Below are positions 1-7,838 of a stretch of DNA of 64,000 nt, one piece after another. The notes beneath the pieces were generated by a model, which did not search any database, had not been told where the DNA came from, and saw only the letters and a list, made by a program, of their open reading frames with translations. The stretch comes from Candidatus Saccharimonadota bacterium (GTDB lineage Bacteria; Patescibacteriota; Saccharimonadia; Saccharimonadales; Saccharimonadaceae). Position 1 is the stretch's first letter; the number at the start of each line of letters is the position of its first letter. The stretch is taken from positions 1 through 64,000 of the forward strand of contig JAFRBI010000011.1 of the NCBI GenBank assembly GCA_017404935.1, read 5' to 3'. Position numbers and translations under genes: made by a program.

Positions 1-303
1 GGTTCAGAACGTCGTGAGACAGTTCGGTTTATATCCGGCATGATCGTTAGGAATTTTGAGGAGATTTGTCTCTAGTACGAGAGGACCGAGATGAACGCAC
101 CTCTAGTGTACCGGTTGTGGCCACCTGCTGCATCGCCGGGTAGCTATGTGCGGAAGAGATAAGCGCTGAAAGCATATTAAGCGCGAAGCCCACTCCAAGA
201 TAAGAATTCCCTAGGAGATCCCTAATAGATGATTAGGTTGATAGGCGCAAGGTGGAAGTATGGCAACATATGGAGCCGAAGCGTACTAAGGAGTCCATCG
301 CCT
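1..303 (+). rRNA. rrl: 23S ribosomal RNA, 3' end (partial)
   Basis: This is the 3' portion of the large-subunit rRNA, and the gene starts before the window. The universally conserved sarcin-ricin region (AGTACGAGAGGACC) lies at about 75-88, and the domain VI 3' segment follows. The exact 3' end is estimated near 300-305, because the closing helix partner lies outside the window. The 5S gene follows about 120 nt downstream. Confidence 0.95.
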
Positions 304-423
304 TTTTATGTCTTGAACATAACTAGCAATCGGTGTTTAATTATTAAGCACCGCGGTGTCTAAAATCTATAACTTTGGCTCTTTATGGACATCAATAGTA
401 ATAATAGACATCTCTGTTATTAC

Positions 424-535
424 AATTTGGTGCCCATAGCGCTGGGGAAATACCTGTTCTCATTCCGAACACAGAAGTCAAGCCCAGTAGCGCCGATTAT
501 ACTGCGAAAGCGGGAAACTAGGAAGGTGCCAAATT
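424..535 (+). rRNA. rrf: 5S ribosomal RNA
   Basis: About 112 nt. The 5' end (AATTTGGTGCC) and the 3' end (GGTGCCAAATT) form the closing helix. The conserved core CATTCCGAACACAGAAGTCAAGC and the AGCGCCGATTATACTGC segment sit between them. It lies in normal 23S-5S order and is followed at once by two terminator hairpins, so the rRNA operon ends here, facing nusA. Confidence 0.95.
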
Positions 536-540
536 AAGGC

Positions 541-617
541 TTGGCCTTTCTTTAAAAGAAAGGCCAGCAAAGAACTTATTATGGAAAAAAGTCAGGCGCA
601 TGTCCTGACTTTTTTCA
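541..617 (+). terminator. tandem terminator element after the rRNA operon
   Basis: There are two hairpins. The first is GGCCTTTCTT/AAGAAAGGCC at 543-565. The second is GTCAGG-CGCATGT-CCTGAC at about 591-610, with A-runs before it and T-runs after it, so it can act in both directions and also end nusA on the minus strand. The two-hairpin unit with the linker CAGCAAAGAA recurs in diverged form after rpsH at 32583-32662. Confidence 0.8.
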
Positions 618-629
618 TGTTTTTAATTT

Positions 630-1736
630 TTATTCGTCTTCCGTTTCCTCTAATGCAGACAATAGAGCATCTTCGACATTCTTCTTTTTCTTCTTGGCAG
701 TTGCCTTTACTAGTTCAATATCGATGTCGTAGCCGGTAAGTTTAGAGGCCAGGCGGACGTTTTGACCTTGTTTACCGATGGCAATAGATTGCATTTCTTC
801 GGAAACGAGAACTTTGGCTTTTTTGCCGTCGATTTCTACTTTATTGATTTCGGCAGGGCTTAAAGCCTCTCTGATATATTCGGAAGCGTTGTCGCTCCAG
901 GTGATAACGTCGATTTTTTCTTTGTCGCCAATTTCGTTCATAACGGCTTGAACGCGGACACCACGACCACCTACGAAGGTGCCAACTGGGTCTACACCAG
1001 GGGTAGTAGAGGTTACAGCGATTTTGGTGCGACGACCGGCCTCTCTGGCGATGCCTTTGATTTCTACGGTGCCATTTTCGATTTCTGGAACTTCCTGACG
1101 GAAGAGACATTCGATAAATTCGGCAGAACCACGAGAGAGAATAAGTTGTGCGCCCTTCTCGTTTTTCTCGATGTTTTTGATATAAACTTTGATACGAGAG
1201 CCAACAGAGTAGTATTCGCCGTCGATTTGCTCGGAACGTGGCATAATGCCAGTGGCGCGACCGAGGTCGATACGGACGATTTTTGGCTCTACGCGGGAAA
1301 TTACCCCTGTAACGATGGTGCCAACTTTATCTTCGTATTCGGCGAGAACGGCGTCATTTTCGGCTTCTCTGAGCCTTTGAATTACTACCTGCTTAGCAGT
1401 CATAGCAGCGACACGGCCGAAAGTGGTGACTTTTTGCTTTTCTTCTATAATGTCGCCAATTTTGGCACCCTTGCCGGCCTTTTTTAGAGGAACTTCGGTA
1501 GATGGGTTGTAAGCTACGTCGTCTTCGATAACTTCGCGAGCGATATAAACATCAGCTTCACCGGTGTTGGTATTTAAGACAGCGCGAACATTCATATCTT
1601 TGTCGCCGTTGTCTTTACGCCAAGCGGCAGCGATAGCTTGCTCGATTACGCTGAGGACGGTTTCTTTAGGTAAGCCTTTTTCTTCGGCGATGATATCTAC
1701 CATTGCAGACATCTGTTTTAGGTCTAAACCTTCCAT
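630..1736 (-). CDS. nusA: transcription termination/antitermination factor NusA
   Basis: 368 aa. NusA binds RNA polymerase and nascent RNA and modulates pausing, termination and rRNA antitermination. The N-terminal polymerase-binding domain spans about residues 1-125. An S1 domain follows (GTIVTGVISRVEPK, about 135-205), then two KH domains to about residue 345 with the motif IGKQGQNVRLA. The protein ends in a lysine run and a short acidic tail and lacks the C-terminal acidic repeats of proteobacterial NusA. An AAAGGA Shine-Dalgarno precedes the ATG. Its promoter (TTGCAT-17-TATAAT on the minus strand) lies back to back with that of RNase J. It stands alone here, without rimP or infB next to it. 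Confidence 0.95.
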   Translation of the reverse strand: MEGLDLKQMSAMVDIIAEEKGLPKETVLSVIEQAIAAAWRKDNGDKDMNVRAVLNTNTGEADVYIAREVIEDDVAYNPSTEVPLKKAGKGAKIGDIIEEKQKVTTFGRVAAMTAKQVVIQRLREAENDAVLAEYEDKVGTIVTGVISRVEPKIVRIDLGRATGIMPRSEQIDGEYYSVGSRIKVYIKNIEKNEKGAQLILSRGSAEFIECLFRQEVPEIENGTVEIKGIAREAGRRTKIAVTSTTPGVDPVGTFVGGRGVRVQAVMNEIGDKEKIDVITWSDNASEYIREALSPAEINKVEIDGKKAKVLVSEEMQSIAIGKQGQNVRLASKLTGYDIDIELVKATAKKKKKNVEDALLSALEETEDE

Positions 1737-1798
1737 TTTTTCCTTTCTTTAAATTAAAACAGCCGGCCCTGGTGGGTCGGTCTCTTTGGTATAGTCTT

Positions 1799-1841
1799 AT
1801 TATAGCAAAGGGCTTGAAAAAATGCAAGTTTTTGATATAAT
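1799..1841. promoter_or_regulatory. overlapping divergent promoters of nusA and rnj
   Basis: On the minus strand the -35 TTGCAT (1822-1827) and -10 TATAAT (1799-1804) are 17 bp apart and drive nusA. On the plus strand the -35 TTGAAA (1814-1819) and -10 TATAAT (1836-1841) are 16 bp apart and drive RNase J. The two -35 regions interleave, so polymerase binding at one probably excludes the other. Confidence 0.75.
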
Positions 1842-1878
1842 AGAGGTAACACATTTTACTTGTAATAAAAAGGAAATT

Positions 1879-4020
1879 ATGAATTTAAAAGAAGAAGAGC
1901 GTCGTGCTCGCTTGCTACAATCTAGAGCTGAGCGAATCGGCGACATCAAAAAACAGTTTGAAGAGGCGCAAAAACGCAATTTTAACGCAAATTTTGCCCC
2001 TGGGGGTAAAGATGCGGCGTTAGTGGCGGGTAAGCCTATTTCGGGCAAAAAGGCCTCTAAGGGGGCAAAAAATGCCGTTAAAAGCAAAAAAGCTGTAGAT
2101 AACGTGAAAAAAGTAGAAAATCCAGCAGAAGCTAGAAAAGTGAAGCTCTCTGTTTCAGCTAAAAAAGGCGACATGGTGCATCATCAGAGAATGCTCTCTC
2201 AAGATGTAAATGCTCAGGCCACTCAGCATATCATTGGGGTGCCGGTAGATAAATCTCGTTACAATGGCTATAACGGTGAACAGATTACCAATGCTAAGCT
2301 CAAACAGATGCGTCCAGACCCTGAAGCGGTGAAAATCATCCCGATTGGGGGTGTAGGCGAGTTTGGTATTGGTAAAAATATGACCATTGTTGAATATAAA
2401 TCAGAGATGATTTTGATTGATATGGGTGTTTTGTTTGCCGGTGATGATTACCCTGGTGTAAACTATATGATTCCAGATATCAAATACCTTGAAGATAACA
2501 TTTCTAAGGTAAAAGCTATCTGTTTTACGCACGCACATCTAGACCATATTGGGGCGTGTAAGCATTTACTTCCTCATTTTTCGACTTTGACCCCTATTTA
2601 TGGGACTGATTTTACCATTGGAATGATTAAGAAACAGATGAGCGAGCTTGATGAGGCTCCAGAGATGAATTATATCTCGGTAGATCCATTTAAACACGAA
2701 AAAATTAAGGTTTCTGAGAATTTTTCGGTGGAATTTATTCATACGCTTCACTCTATCCCTGGGAATACGGCGATTGTGGTTCGTACCCCTAATGGGCTGA
2801 TTTATTTCTCTGGGGACTGGCGTTATGAGGCTAACCCAATGGGGACGCAAACAGATTACGAGAGAATTGATGAAATCGTCAAAACTGAGGGGATTGATTT
2901 GATGGTGAATGAGTCTACAAATATTGACTCCCCTGGGCGGCACCCGCATTCAGAGTATGATGTGGGCGAGAATTTGGGCAAGGTGATGGATCATTATGCT
3001 GGTGGCAGAGTGATTATTTCTTGTTTTTCTTCGCAGATTGCGAGAATTGAATTGGTGCTAAATGAGGCCGCTAAAAGAGGTAGAAAAGTGGCATTTTCGG
3101 GCTTCTCGATGATTAATAACGTGGAAGTGGCGCTTCGAGCCAAAGAAATCAAGGTGCCAAAAGATACAATTATTAAGATGGAAGATACCTTGAAGCTTCC
3201 AGATGAGAAAGTTTGTATTGTTTGTACGGGTTCTCAGGGTGAGCTAAATGCCGTGCTTAACAGGATGATTACAGGGGCGCATAAATACATTAAAATTAAG
3301 CCAACAGATACAATTGTATTTTCTTCTAACCCGATTCCAGGGAATGAGCCACACGTAGTTTCTACCGTAGATGGGCTCCTTCGTGAAGGTGCACAGGTGA
3401 TTCAAAATGGCAAAACCCATCTTACCAATATTGGGCCTTTGCATTTGTCTGGCCATGCTTACTATGAAGACCACGTAGAGTTTGTGACGAGACTCCATCC
3501 TTTGAATTACGTGCCATATCACGGTGAGTTTTATATGCTTCAACATAACGCCGAGATGGCGGAAAATGTGGTGGGGATTCCGCGTGATAGAATTATTCTT
3601 CCGGATGATGGCGATATTATTGAGCTTCTCCCTGATAAAAAGATCAAAAAATGTGGCAGAATTCCAGTGGGGAATAAACTTTATGATGATGCCGATAAGC
3701 CAGTGCACGAAGCAGTGGTGAAAGATAGAATTCACATTTCGCGCGAGGGGATTTTTATAATTGTTTTGACGCTCAATAAGAAAACTGGGCATCTGATGAA
3801 GACACCAGATATAGTGTCTAGGGCGTTTATTTACCTTGATAATTCGGAAGAGCTAATTGGTAAAATTCGGCATTATCTGAGGCAAAAAACTGACAAATCG
3901 ATTGCATCGGACCCAGAAATGAAGGTTTTAAAAGAAGAAATTAAGACCGATATCACCCATATTCTCTTTGATGCTACGGGGCATACGCCAATTGTGATTC
4001 CGGTGATTAACAAAGTTTAA
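1879..4020 (+). CDS. rnj: ribonuclease J (metallo-beta-lactamase RNase)
   Basis: 713 aa from ATG 1879, which is preceded by AAAGGA; the reading frame is open further upstream but the promoter lies there. RNase J is a 5'-3' exo- and endoribonuclease for mRNA decay and rRNA maturation. About 150 lysine- and alanine-rich residues precede the catalytic domain, making it clearly longer than the usual ~555 aa. Zinc-binding motifs are HAHLDHIGA (about residue 218), SGDWRY and the later HLSGHAYYEDH. The beta-CASP and C-terminal domains follow. Its last four bases overlap the convergent rarA gene. The basic extension may be an RNA- or ribosome-binding tail (inference). Confidence 0.95.
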   Translation: MNLKEEERRARLLQSRAERIGDIKKQFEEAQKRNFNANFAPGGKDAALVAGKPISGKKASKGAKNAVKSKKAVDNVKKVENPAEARKVKLSVSAKKGDMVHHQRMLSQDVNAQATQHIIGVPVDKSRYNGYNGEQITNAKLKQMRPDPEAVKIIPIGGVGEFGIGKNMTIVEYKSEMILIDMGVLFAGDDYPGVNYMIPDIKYLEDNISKVKAICFTHAHLDHIGACKHLLPHFSTLTPIYGTDFTIGMIKKQMSELDEAPEMNYISVDPFKHEKIKVSENFSVEFIHTLHSIPGNTAIVVRTPNGLIYFSGDWRYEANPMGTQTDYERIDEIVKTEGIDLMVNESTNIDSPGRHPHSEYDVGENLGKVMDHYAGGRVIISCFSSQIARIELVLNEAAKRGRKVAFSGFSMINNVEVALRAKEIKVPKDTIIKMEDTLKLPDEKVCIVCTGSQGELNAVLNRMITGAHKYIKIKPTDTIVFSSNPIPGNEPHVVSTVDGLLREGAQVIQNGKTHLTNIGPLHLSGHAYYEDHVEFVTRLHPLNYVPYHGEFYMLQHNAEMAENVVGIPRDRIILPDDGDIIELLPDKKIKKCGRIPVGNKLYDDADKPVHEAVVKDRIHISREGIFIIVLTLNKKTGHLMKTPDIVSRAFIYLDNSEELIGKIRHYLRQKTDKSIASDPEMKVLKEEIKTDITHILFDATGHTPIVIPVINKV

Positions 4021-5189
4021 TTTTTCCAGATTTTTTCGTTTTTGATGGCATCTGGTAGATAGTTTTTATCGAGGTGGAAGCCGGCTTCCCATTTTTGGCC
4101 TTTGCCAAAGCCTAGGTCTTTCATGAGTTTGGTTGGGGCGTTTCGAAGCCAGGTGGGGACGGGTTCGTTCATGGATTTTCTGGCTAAATCTTGGGCTTTG
4201 TACCAGGCGTCGGTGGTTTGTCGGGATTTTTTGCTTAAAGTGAGGGCGACGGTGGTGTGAGCAAGCATAAGGCCAGACTCTGGCATACCAACACGTTCTA
4301 CGGCTTGAAAACAGGCGGTAGCAAGAGATAATGCGCCGTTTCCGGCCAAGCCGATGTCTTCGGAAGCGAAAATTACCATTCTTCTTGCAATAAATTTAGG
4401 ATCTTCGCCGGATTCGACCATTCTGGCTAGATAATAGAGGGCGGCGTCGACGTCGGAGCCGCGCATGGATTTGATAAAGGCCGAGATAGTGTCGTAATGG
4501 TTGTCGCCTTTTTTGTCGTAGCCGGGAAGTTTTTTGCCAGCGGCTTCTTCCACTATATCTTTGGTAATATGTTGGGCTAATGAGGCGGCAAGTTCTAGAT
4601 CGCCCAAGGCTGAGCGAGCGTCGCCACCAGATAATTCGGCGAGATAATCTAGAGCGTCTTTATCTATATTAATTTTTTCAGTTTTGATGGCTTTTTTAAG
4701 GACTTTTAAGATGTCGGCCTTTTTGAGTGGCGCGACTATCACCACGCGGGAGCGGGATAAAAGTGGGGAAATAACTTCAAATGAAGGGTTTTCGGTGGTG
4801 GCGCCGATAAGAGTGATGAGGCCGGACTCTACGTGGGGCAAAAAGGCGTCCTGTTGAGCCTTATTAAAGCGGTGAATTTCATCTACAAAAAGGACGGTTC
4901 TAAGGTTTAGGTTCCAGTTTTGTTTGGCGCGTTCTACTACCGCTTCTACGTCTTTTTTGCCAGCAGTAACGGCGGAAATTTCGACAAAATCGGATTTAAA
5001 TTCGTGAGCTAAAATTCTAGCTAGAGTGGTTTTGCCAGTGCCTGGAGGCCCCCAAAAAATTAGATTGACGGGCTCTTTTTTCTTGACGATTTCGGTTAAG
5101 ATTTTGCCCTCACCTATAATTTTTTCTTGGCCCACGACCTCTTTTAGGGTTTTTGGGCGCATTCTCTCCGCTAGGGGTACTCTATTCAT
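4017..5189 (-). CDS. rarA: replication-associated recombination protein RarA (MgsA) AAA+ ATPase
   Basis: 390 aa. A clamp-loader-like AAA+ ATPase acting at stalled replication forks. Walker A GPPGTGKT is at residues 47-54, Walker B and the DExH-like LFVDEIHRFNKAQQD at about 97-111, sensor 1 GATTENPSF follows, and the RarA C-terminal tetramerisation domain completes the protein. It is convergent with rnj (4-nt overlap). Its start lies 7 nt after a minus-strand -10 (TACAAT, 5197-5202), so the mRNA is probably leaderless. This -10 overlaps that of the divergent DUF167 gene. Confidence 0.93.
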   Translation of the reverse strand: MNRVPLAERMRPKTLKEVVGQEKIIGEGKILTEIVKKKEPVNLIFWGPPGTGKTTLARILAHEFKSDFVEISAVTAGKKDVEAVVERAKQNWNLNLRTVLFVDEIHRFNKAQQDAFLPHVESGLITLIGATTENPSFEVISPLLSRSRVVIVAPLKKADILKVLKKAIKTEKINIDKDALDYLAELSGGDARSALGDLELAASLAQHITKDIVEEAAGKKLPGYDKKGDNHYDTISAFIKSMRGSDVDAALYYLARMVESGEDPKFIARRMVIFASEDIGLAGNGALSLATACFQAVERVGMPESGLMLAHTTVALTLSKKSRQTTDAWYKAQDLARKSMNEPVPTWLRNAPTKLMKDLGFGKGQKWEAGFHLDKNYLPDAIKNEKIWKN

Positions 5190-5196
5190 TAAATAT

Positions 5197-5206
5197 ATTG
5201 TATAAT
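5197..5206. promoter_or_regulatory. overlapping divergent -10 boxes for rarA and the DUF167 gene
   Basis: TACAAT on the minus strand (5197-5202) and TATAAT on the plus strand (5201-5206) share two bases. Each lies exactly 7 nt before a start codon, so both transcripts should begin at or next to their ATG. The two promoters cannot be occupied together. Confidence 0.65.
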
Positions 5207-5213
5207 ATTATGT

Positions 5214-5429
5214 ATGATTGTTCAAGTAAAAGTGAAACCCGGTTCTAAGGTGGAGAAAGTGGTTTCTTCTGATGATGGTCTTACGGTGTATTTACACGCG
5301 AGGGCGCACGATGGGGAGGCAAACACCGCTCTTGTTAAGGCTTTAGCGGATTATTATGGGGTTTCTAAATCTCAAGTGGAGATTATTCGGGGACAAAAAA
5401 GCCACCAGAAGGTGGTGGAAATAATCTAG
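5214..5429 (+). CDS. DUF167 (YggU/UPF0235) family protein
   Basis: 71 aa, a full-length small alpha/beta protein of the DUF167 family. The family signature runs VKVKPGSK near the N-terminus, then DGEAN and the C-terminal IIRGQKSHQKVVEI. Its biochemical function is unknown. The start lies 7 nt after TATAAT, with no Shine-Dalgarno, so it is probably leaderless. Its TAG stop is the first codon of a 26-bp copy of the neighbouring tRNA-Val 3' end, so the duplication may have set the present C-terminus. Confidence 0.85.
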   Translation: MIVQVKVKPGSKVEKVVSSDDGLTVYLHARAHDGEANTALVKALADYYGVSKSQVEIIRGQKSHQKVVEII

Positions 5430-5452
5430 GTGGTGGGCGATACAGGAGTTGA
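5427..5452 (-). pseudogene. tRNA-Val 3'-end remnant (duplicated acceptor/T-arm half)
   Basis: 26 bp identical to 5492-5517, the 3' end of the intact tRNA-Val including CCA. On the minus strand it is preceded by TTCTTCGAA and by a GCGATAC block (near 5490) that can pair with GTATCGC of the remnant. It is too incomplete to be a tRNA. A second remnant with the same junction lies at 5593-5622. Confidence 0.8.
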
Positions 5453-5495
5453 TTCGAAGAACAATCTCCATTGTTGTTGAGTATCGCTAGATAGG

Positions 5496-5572
5496 TGGTG
5501 GGCGATACAGGAGTTGAACCTGTGACCTCGTCTACGTCAAAGACGCGCTCTAGCCAGCTGAGCTAACCGCCC
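5496..5572 (-). tRNA. tRNA-Val (anticodon GAC)
   Basis: 77 nt including an encoded CCA. The acceptor stem is GGGCGGT/ATCGCCC. The anticodon loop TTGACGT is closed by CGTCT/AGACG and gives GAC. The T-arm is ACAGG-TTCAACT-CCTGT. It is third in the minus-strand order Phe, Lys, Val. Confidence 0.95.
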
Positions 5573-5592
5573 AGAGACCATAGTTTGGGAAT

Positions 5593-5622
5593 TGGTGAGC
5601 CGGGAGGGGCTCGAACCCTCGA
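5593..5622 (-). pseudogene. tRNA-Lys 3'-end remnant
   Basis: 30 bp identical to 5664-5693, the CCA, 3' acceptor strand and T-arm of the intact tRNA-Lys. On the minus strand it is preceded by TTCTTCGAA, the same junction found at the tRNA-Val remnant. CCCTCG just before it can pair with CGAGGG at its start. Confidence 0.8.
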
Positions 5623-5663
5623 TTCGAAGAACGAGGGTGAGAGCGCCGTGGGCTTCTCACATG

Positions 5664-5740
5664 TGGTGAGCCGGGAGGGGCTCGAACCCTCGACACCGGG
5701 CTTAAAAGGCCCGTGCTCTAACCAGCTGAGCTACCGGCCC
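5664..5740 (-). tRNA. tRNA-Lys (anticodon TTT)
   Basis: 77 nt with encoded CCA. The acceptor stem is GGGCCGG/CCGGCTC with one wobble pair. The anticodon loop CTTTTAA is closed by CGGGC/GCCCG. The T-loop is GAGGGTTCGAGCCCCTC. Confidence 0.95.
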
Positions 5741-5760
5741 AAACGTTATGATCTGTTAAG

Positions 5761-5836
5761 TGGTGGCTCCGGTCGGACTTGAACCAACGACACAAGGCTC
5801 TTCAGGCCTCTGCTCTACCAACTGAGCTACAGAGCC
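5761..5836 (-). tRNA. tRNA-Phe (anticodon GAA)
   Basis: 76 nt with encoded CCA. The acceptor stem is GGCTCTG/CGGAGCC. The anticodon loop CTGAAGA gives GAA. It is the first tRNA of the minus-strand cluster, 10 nt after a TATAAT box. Confidence 0.95.
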
Positions 5837-5844
5837 GTGTATTT

Positions 5845-5868
5845 ATTATATCACATTTGTGATATAAT
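5845..5868. promoter_or_regulatory. 24-bp palindrome holding the divergent -10 boxes of the tRNA cluster and hisS
   Basis: ATTATATCACA and TGTGATATAAT form a perfect inverted repeat with a 2-bp centre. Each end is a TATAAT box: minus strand 5845-5850 for tRNA-Phe/Lys/Val and plus strand 5863-5868 for hisS. Both have TG one base upstream (extended -10). Occupancy must be mutually exclusive. Confidence 0.75.
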
Positions 5869-5874
5869 GGGAAT

Positions 5875-7143
5875 ATGAAAAAAATAAATACTTCACCAAT
5901 TTCTGGGACACAGGAACTTCTTCCAGAAATTCAAGCCGTCTTTGATAAACTAAAAACAGGGGTAGCGGAAAAATACAGGGCGCATGGATTTATGAATATT
6001 GAAACCCCAATTTTGGAAAGATGTGAGATACTTTTTGCTAAGGCTGGTGGAGATACTGAGAAACAGATATATAAAGTTGCTAAAACTAACGAAACGATGG
6101 AAGATGCCACTGAGGCTCTTCGCTTTGACCACACGGTGCCACTAGCGCGCTACATCGTAGAACACGAGAGCGACCTTAGTTTTCCTCTTAAAGTTTCGCA
6201 AATGGGCGAAAATTTTCGTGGCGAGAGAGCGCAGCGGGGGAGATTTCGTGAGTTTTACCAATGTGATGTGGATGTGATTTCAAGGAACGACTTGCCACTG
6301 TTTTATGATGCAGATGTGATTTCTACGCTACTTGATGCTTTTTCTACTTTTGGTTTAAAAACTCCGGTGCTTGCTAGAATCTCTAATCGCAAGATTTTGA
6401 AAGGGTTGCTTTCTGGTCTTAATTTGCAAGAAAAATCTACTGATATTTACAGCATTATCGACCATTCTGAAAAGGTGCCGCTTGAAAAAACTGCAGCAGC
6501 GCTTGACGAAATTGGTTTAACCCCAGATGAAAAAGCCAAGATTTTGGGCTTTATTGAGCTTAATGGGAAGCCAGAAGAAGTGGCTGAAAAAATTCGTGAA
6601 ATGGGGGTAGAAAATACTATTCTTAAAGAGGGCCTAAAAGAGCTTACAGAGGTGGCGGAATATTTGACGGCGGGTGGATTAAACAATTTTGTGGCTGATA
6701 TGAAGATTGTGAGGGGGCTTGATTATTACACTGGTACGGTGTTTGAATTTGTGCTTCCGGAATACAGAGATATTGGCTCGGTTTGTGGCGGTGGCAGATA
6801 CGAAAACTTGGCAGAATACTTTACCGATCAGAAATTCCCAGGGGTAGGTGGCTCGATTGGGCTAAATCGGCTGTTTTTCGTGTTAAATGAGAAAAAATTA
6901 ATTGATCTTGAGAGCAAAAAGCCACTAGATATTGCAGTGGTGCCAATCTCTGACAAAGAGAATGCGTATGCCCTTAAAGTGGCCGCTGAGGTGCGCGAAA
7001 AAGGCTCATCTGTGACGGTGGTGGCAGGCGACAAAAAACTTGGCGACAAGATGAAATATGCCTCTAAAATTGCTAAGAGTGCGATTGTGATTGGTGATGC
7101 CGAGGTGGCGTCAGGCAAATACCGAATTAAAGAATTTCAGTAG
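5875..7143 (+). CDS. hisS: histidyl-tRNA synthetase
   Basis: 422 aa, full length. A class II synthetase that charges tRNA-His in the cytoplasm. The N-terminal GTQELLPE start and motif 2 region (FRGERAQRGRFREFYQCDVD) are clear. The HisRS signature appears as RGLDYYTGTVFEF, and motif 3 as GGSIGLNRL. A C-terminal anticodon-binding domain follows (IAVVPISDKE to the end). The ATG lies 6 nt after TATAAT, so the mRNA is leaderless. Confidence 0.97.
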   Translation: MKKINTSPISGTQELLPEIQAVFDKLKTGVAEKYRAHGFMNIETPILERCEILFAKAGGDTEKQIYKVAKTNETMEDATEALRFDHTVPLARYIVEHESDLSFPLKVSQMGENFRGERAQRGRFREFYQCDVDVISRNDLPLFYDADVISTLLDAFSTFGLKTPVLARISNRKILKGLLSGLNLQEKSTDIYSIIDHSEKVPLEKTAAALDEIGLTPDEKAKILGFIELNGKPEEVAEKIREMGVENTILKEGLKELTEVAEYLTAGGLNNFVADMKIVRGLDYYTGTVFEFVLPEYRDIGSVCGGGRYENLAEYFTDQKFPGVGGSIGLNRLFFVLNEKKLIDLESKKPLDIAVVPISDKENAYALKVAAEVREKGSSVTVVAGDKKLGDKMKYASKIAKSAIVIGDAEVASGKYRIKEFQ

Positions 7144-7145
7144 AG

Positions 7146-7838
7146 TTATTTAGATTTTAGCCCTTGGGCGAAGTGCATTTTGACGTGCTCCCAACCTTGG
7201 TCTAGGGAGAAGCCAGAGAAAATATATTTGTTGAACTTAAAATATGGCATACCGTCGATATTTTGGACGGTTTTCTTGGCGATTTCCATGATTTCGGGGA
7301 GAGTCTCGTCGTTTTTGACACAGTTCTCGAAATCGTCGCCAAGGCCGGTTTCTTTGCCGATATTAATCCAAAAATCTTTCTTTTTGGCGTTTAGCTCCAT
7401 AAAGGCGTTTTTGCCAGAGATTTTGAAATAATTGTTCCAGACGTAAGGGATGACGTAGTTGTAATAGTCCCAGAATTTACCCTCTTTTTTGGCGCAATAA
7501 ACTGCCTCGGCGCTGTATCTAGAGGAAATCGGGTTGGATTGACCATACTCATAAAGGAAGTCCGAGAGGCGAACCTCTACCAAAATGTCGTTTTCTTTGA
7601 TGTATTTTTGGAATTCGTCTTCGTTTTCGATGATGGCGTTTTCGAAGGCGACACAATAAGGGCAGACGATGTCAGAGTAAATGATAAAGTAGTTCTCGGC
7701 TTCCATATTACCGACGGTGGTGTCTTTGTCCCAGACTTTTTCGGAATTTGGGGTTTTTTGGTTGAAACTGATGATTATGGCGGCAAAAATTACTACTGCG
7801 ATAGCAATAAGCCCGAGAATTCTAGCTACTTTTTGCAT
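7146..7838 (-). CDS. membrane-anchored DsbA-like thiol-disulfide oxidoreductase
   Basis: 230 aa from the ATG at 7838, chosen because AGGAG lies 5 nt upstream; an earlier ATG lacks such a site. An N-terminal membrane anchor (IAIAVVIFAAIIISF) is followed by a thioredoxin-fold DsbA domain. The catalytic motif CPYC follows IIYSDIV, and the cis-proline region appears as DGMPYFKFNKYIFSG. It probably forms or breaks disulfides in exported proteins. It overlaps the upstream CPTC membrane gene by 17 nt, which suggests co-translation and a redox partnership (inference). Confidence 0.85.
   Translation of the reverse strand: MQKVARILGLIAIAVVIFAAIIISFNQKTPNSEKVWDKDTTVGNMEAENYFIIYSDIVCPYCVAFENAIIENEDEFQKYIKENDILVEVRLSDFLYEYGQSNPISSRYSAEAVYCAKKEGKFWDYYNYVIPYVWNNYFKISGKNAFMELNAKKKDFWINIGKETGLGDDFENCVKNDETLPEIMEIAKKTVQNIDGMPYFKFNKYIFSGFSLDQGWEHVKMHFAQGLKSK

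Noticed and set aside
948-1487. 179-codon frame opposite nusA and similar long frames opposite ribosomal and polymerase genes
   Set aside because: They lie wholly inside well-supported genes on the other strand, have no ribosome site or promoter, and encode no recognisable domain.
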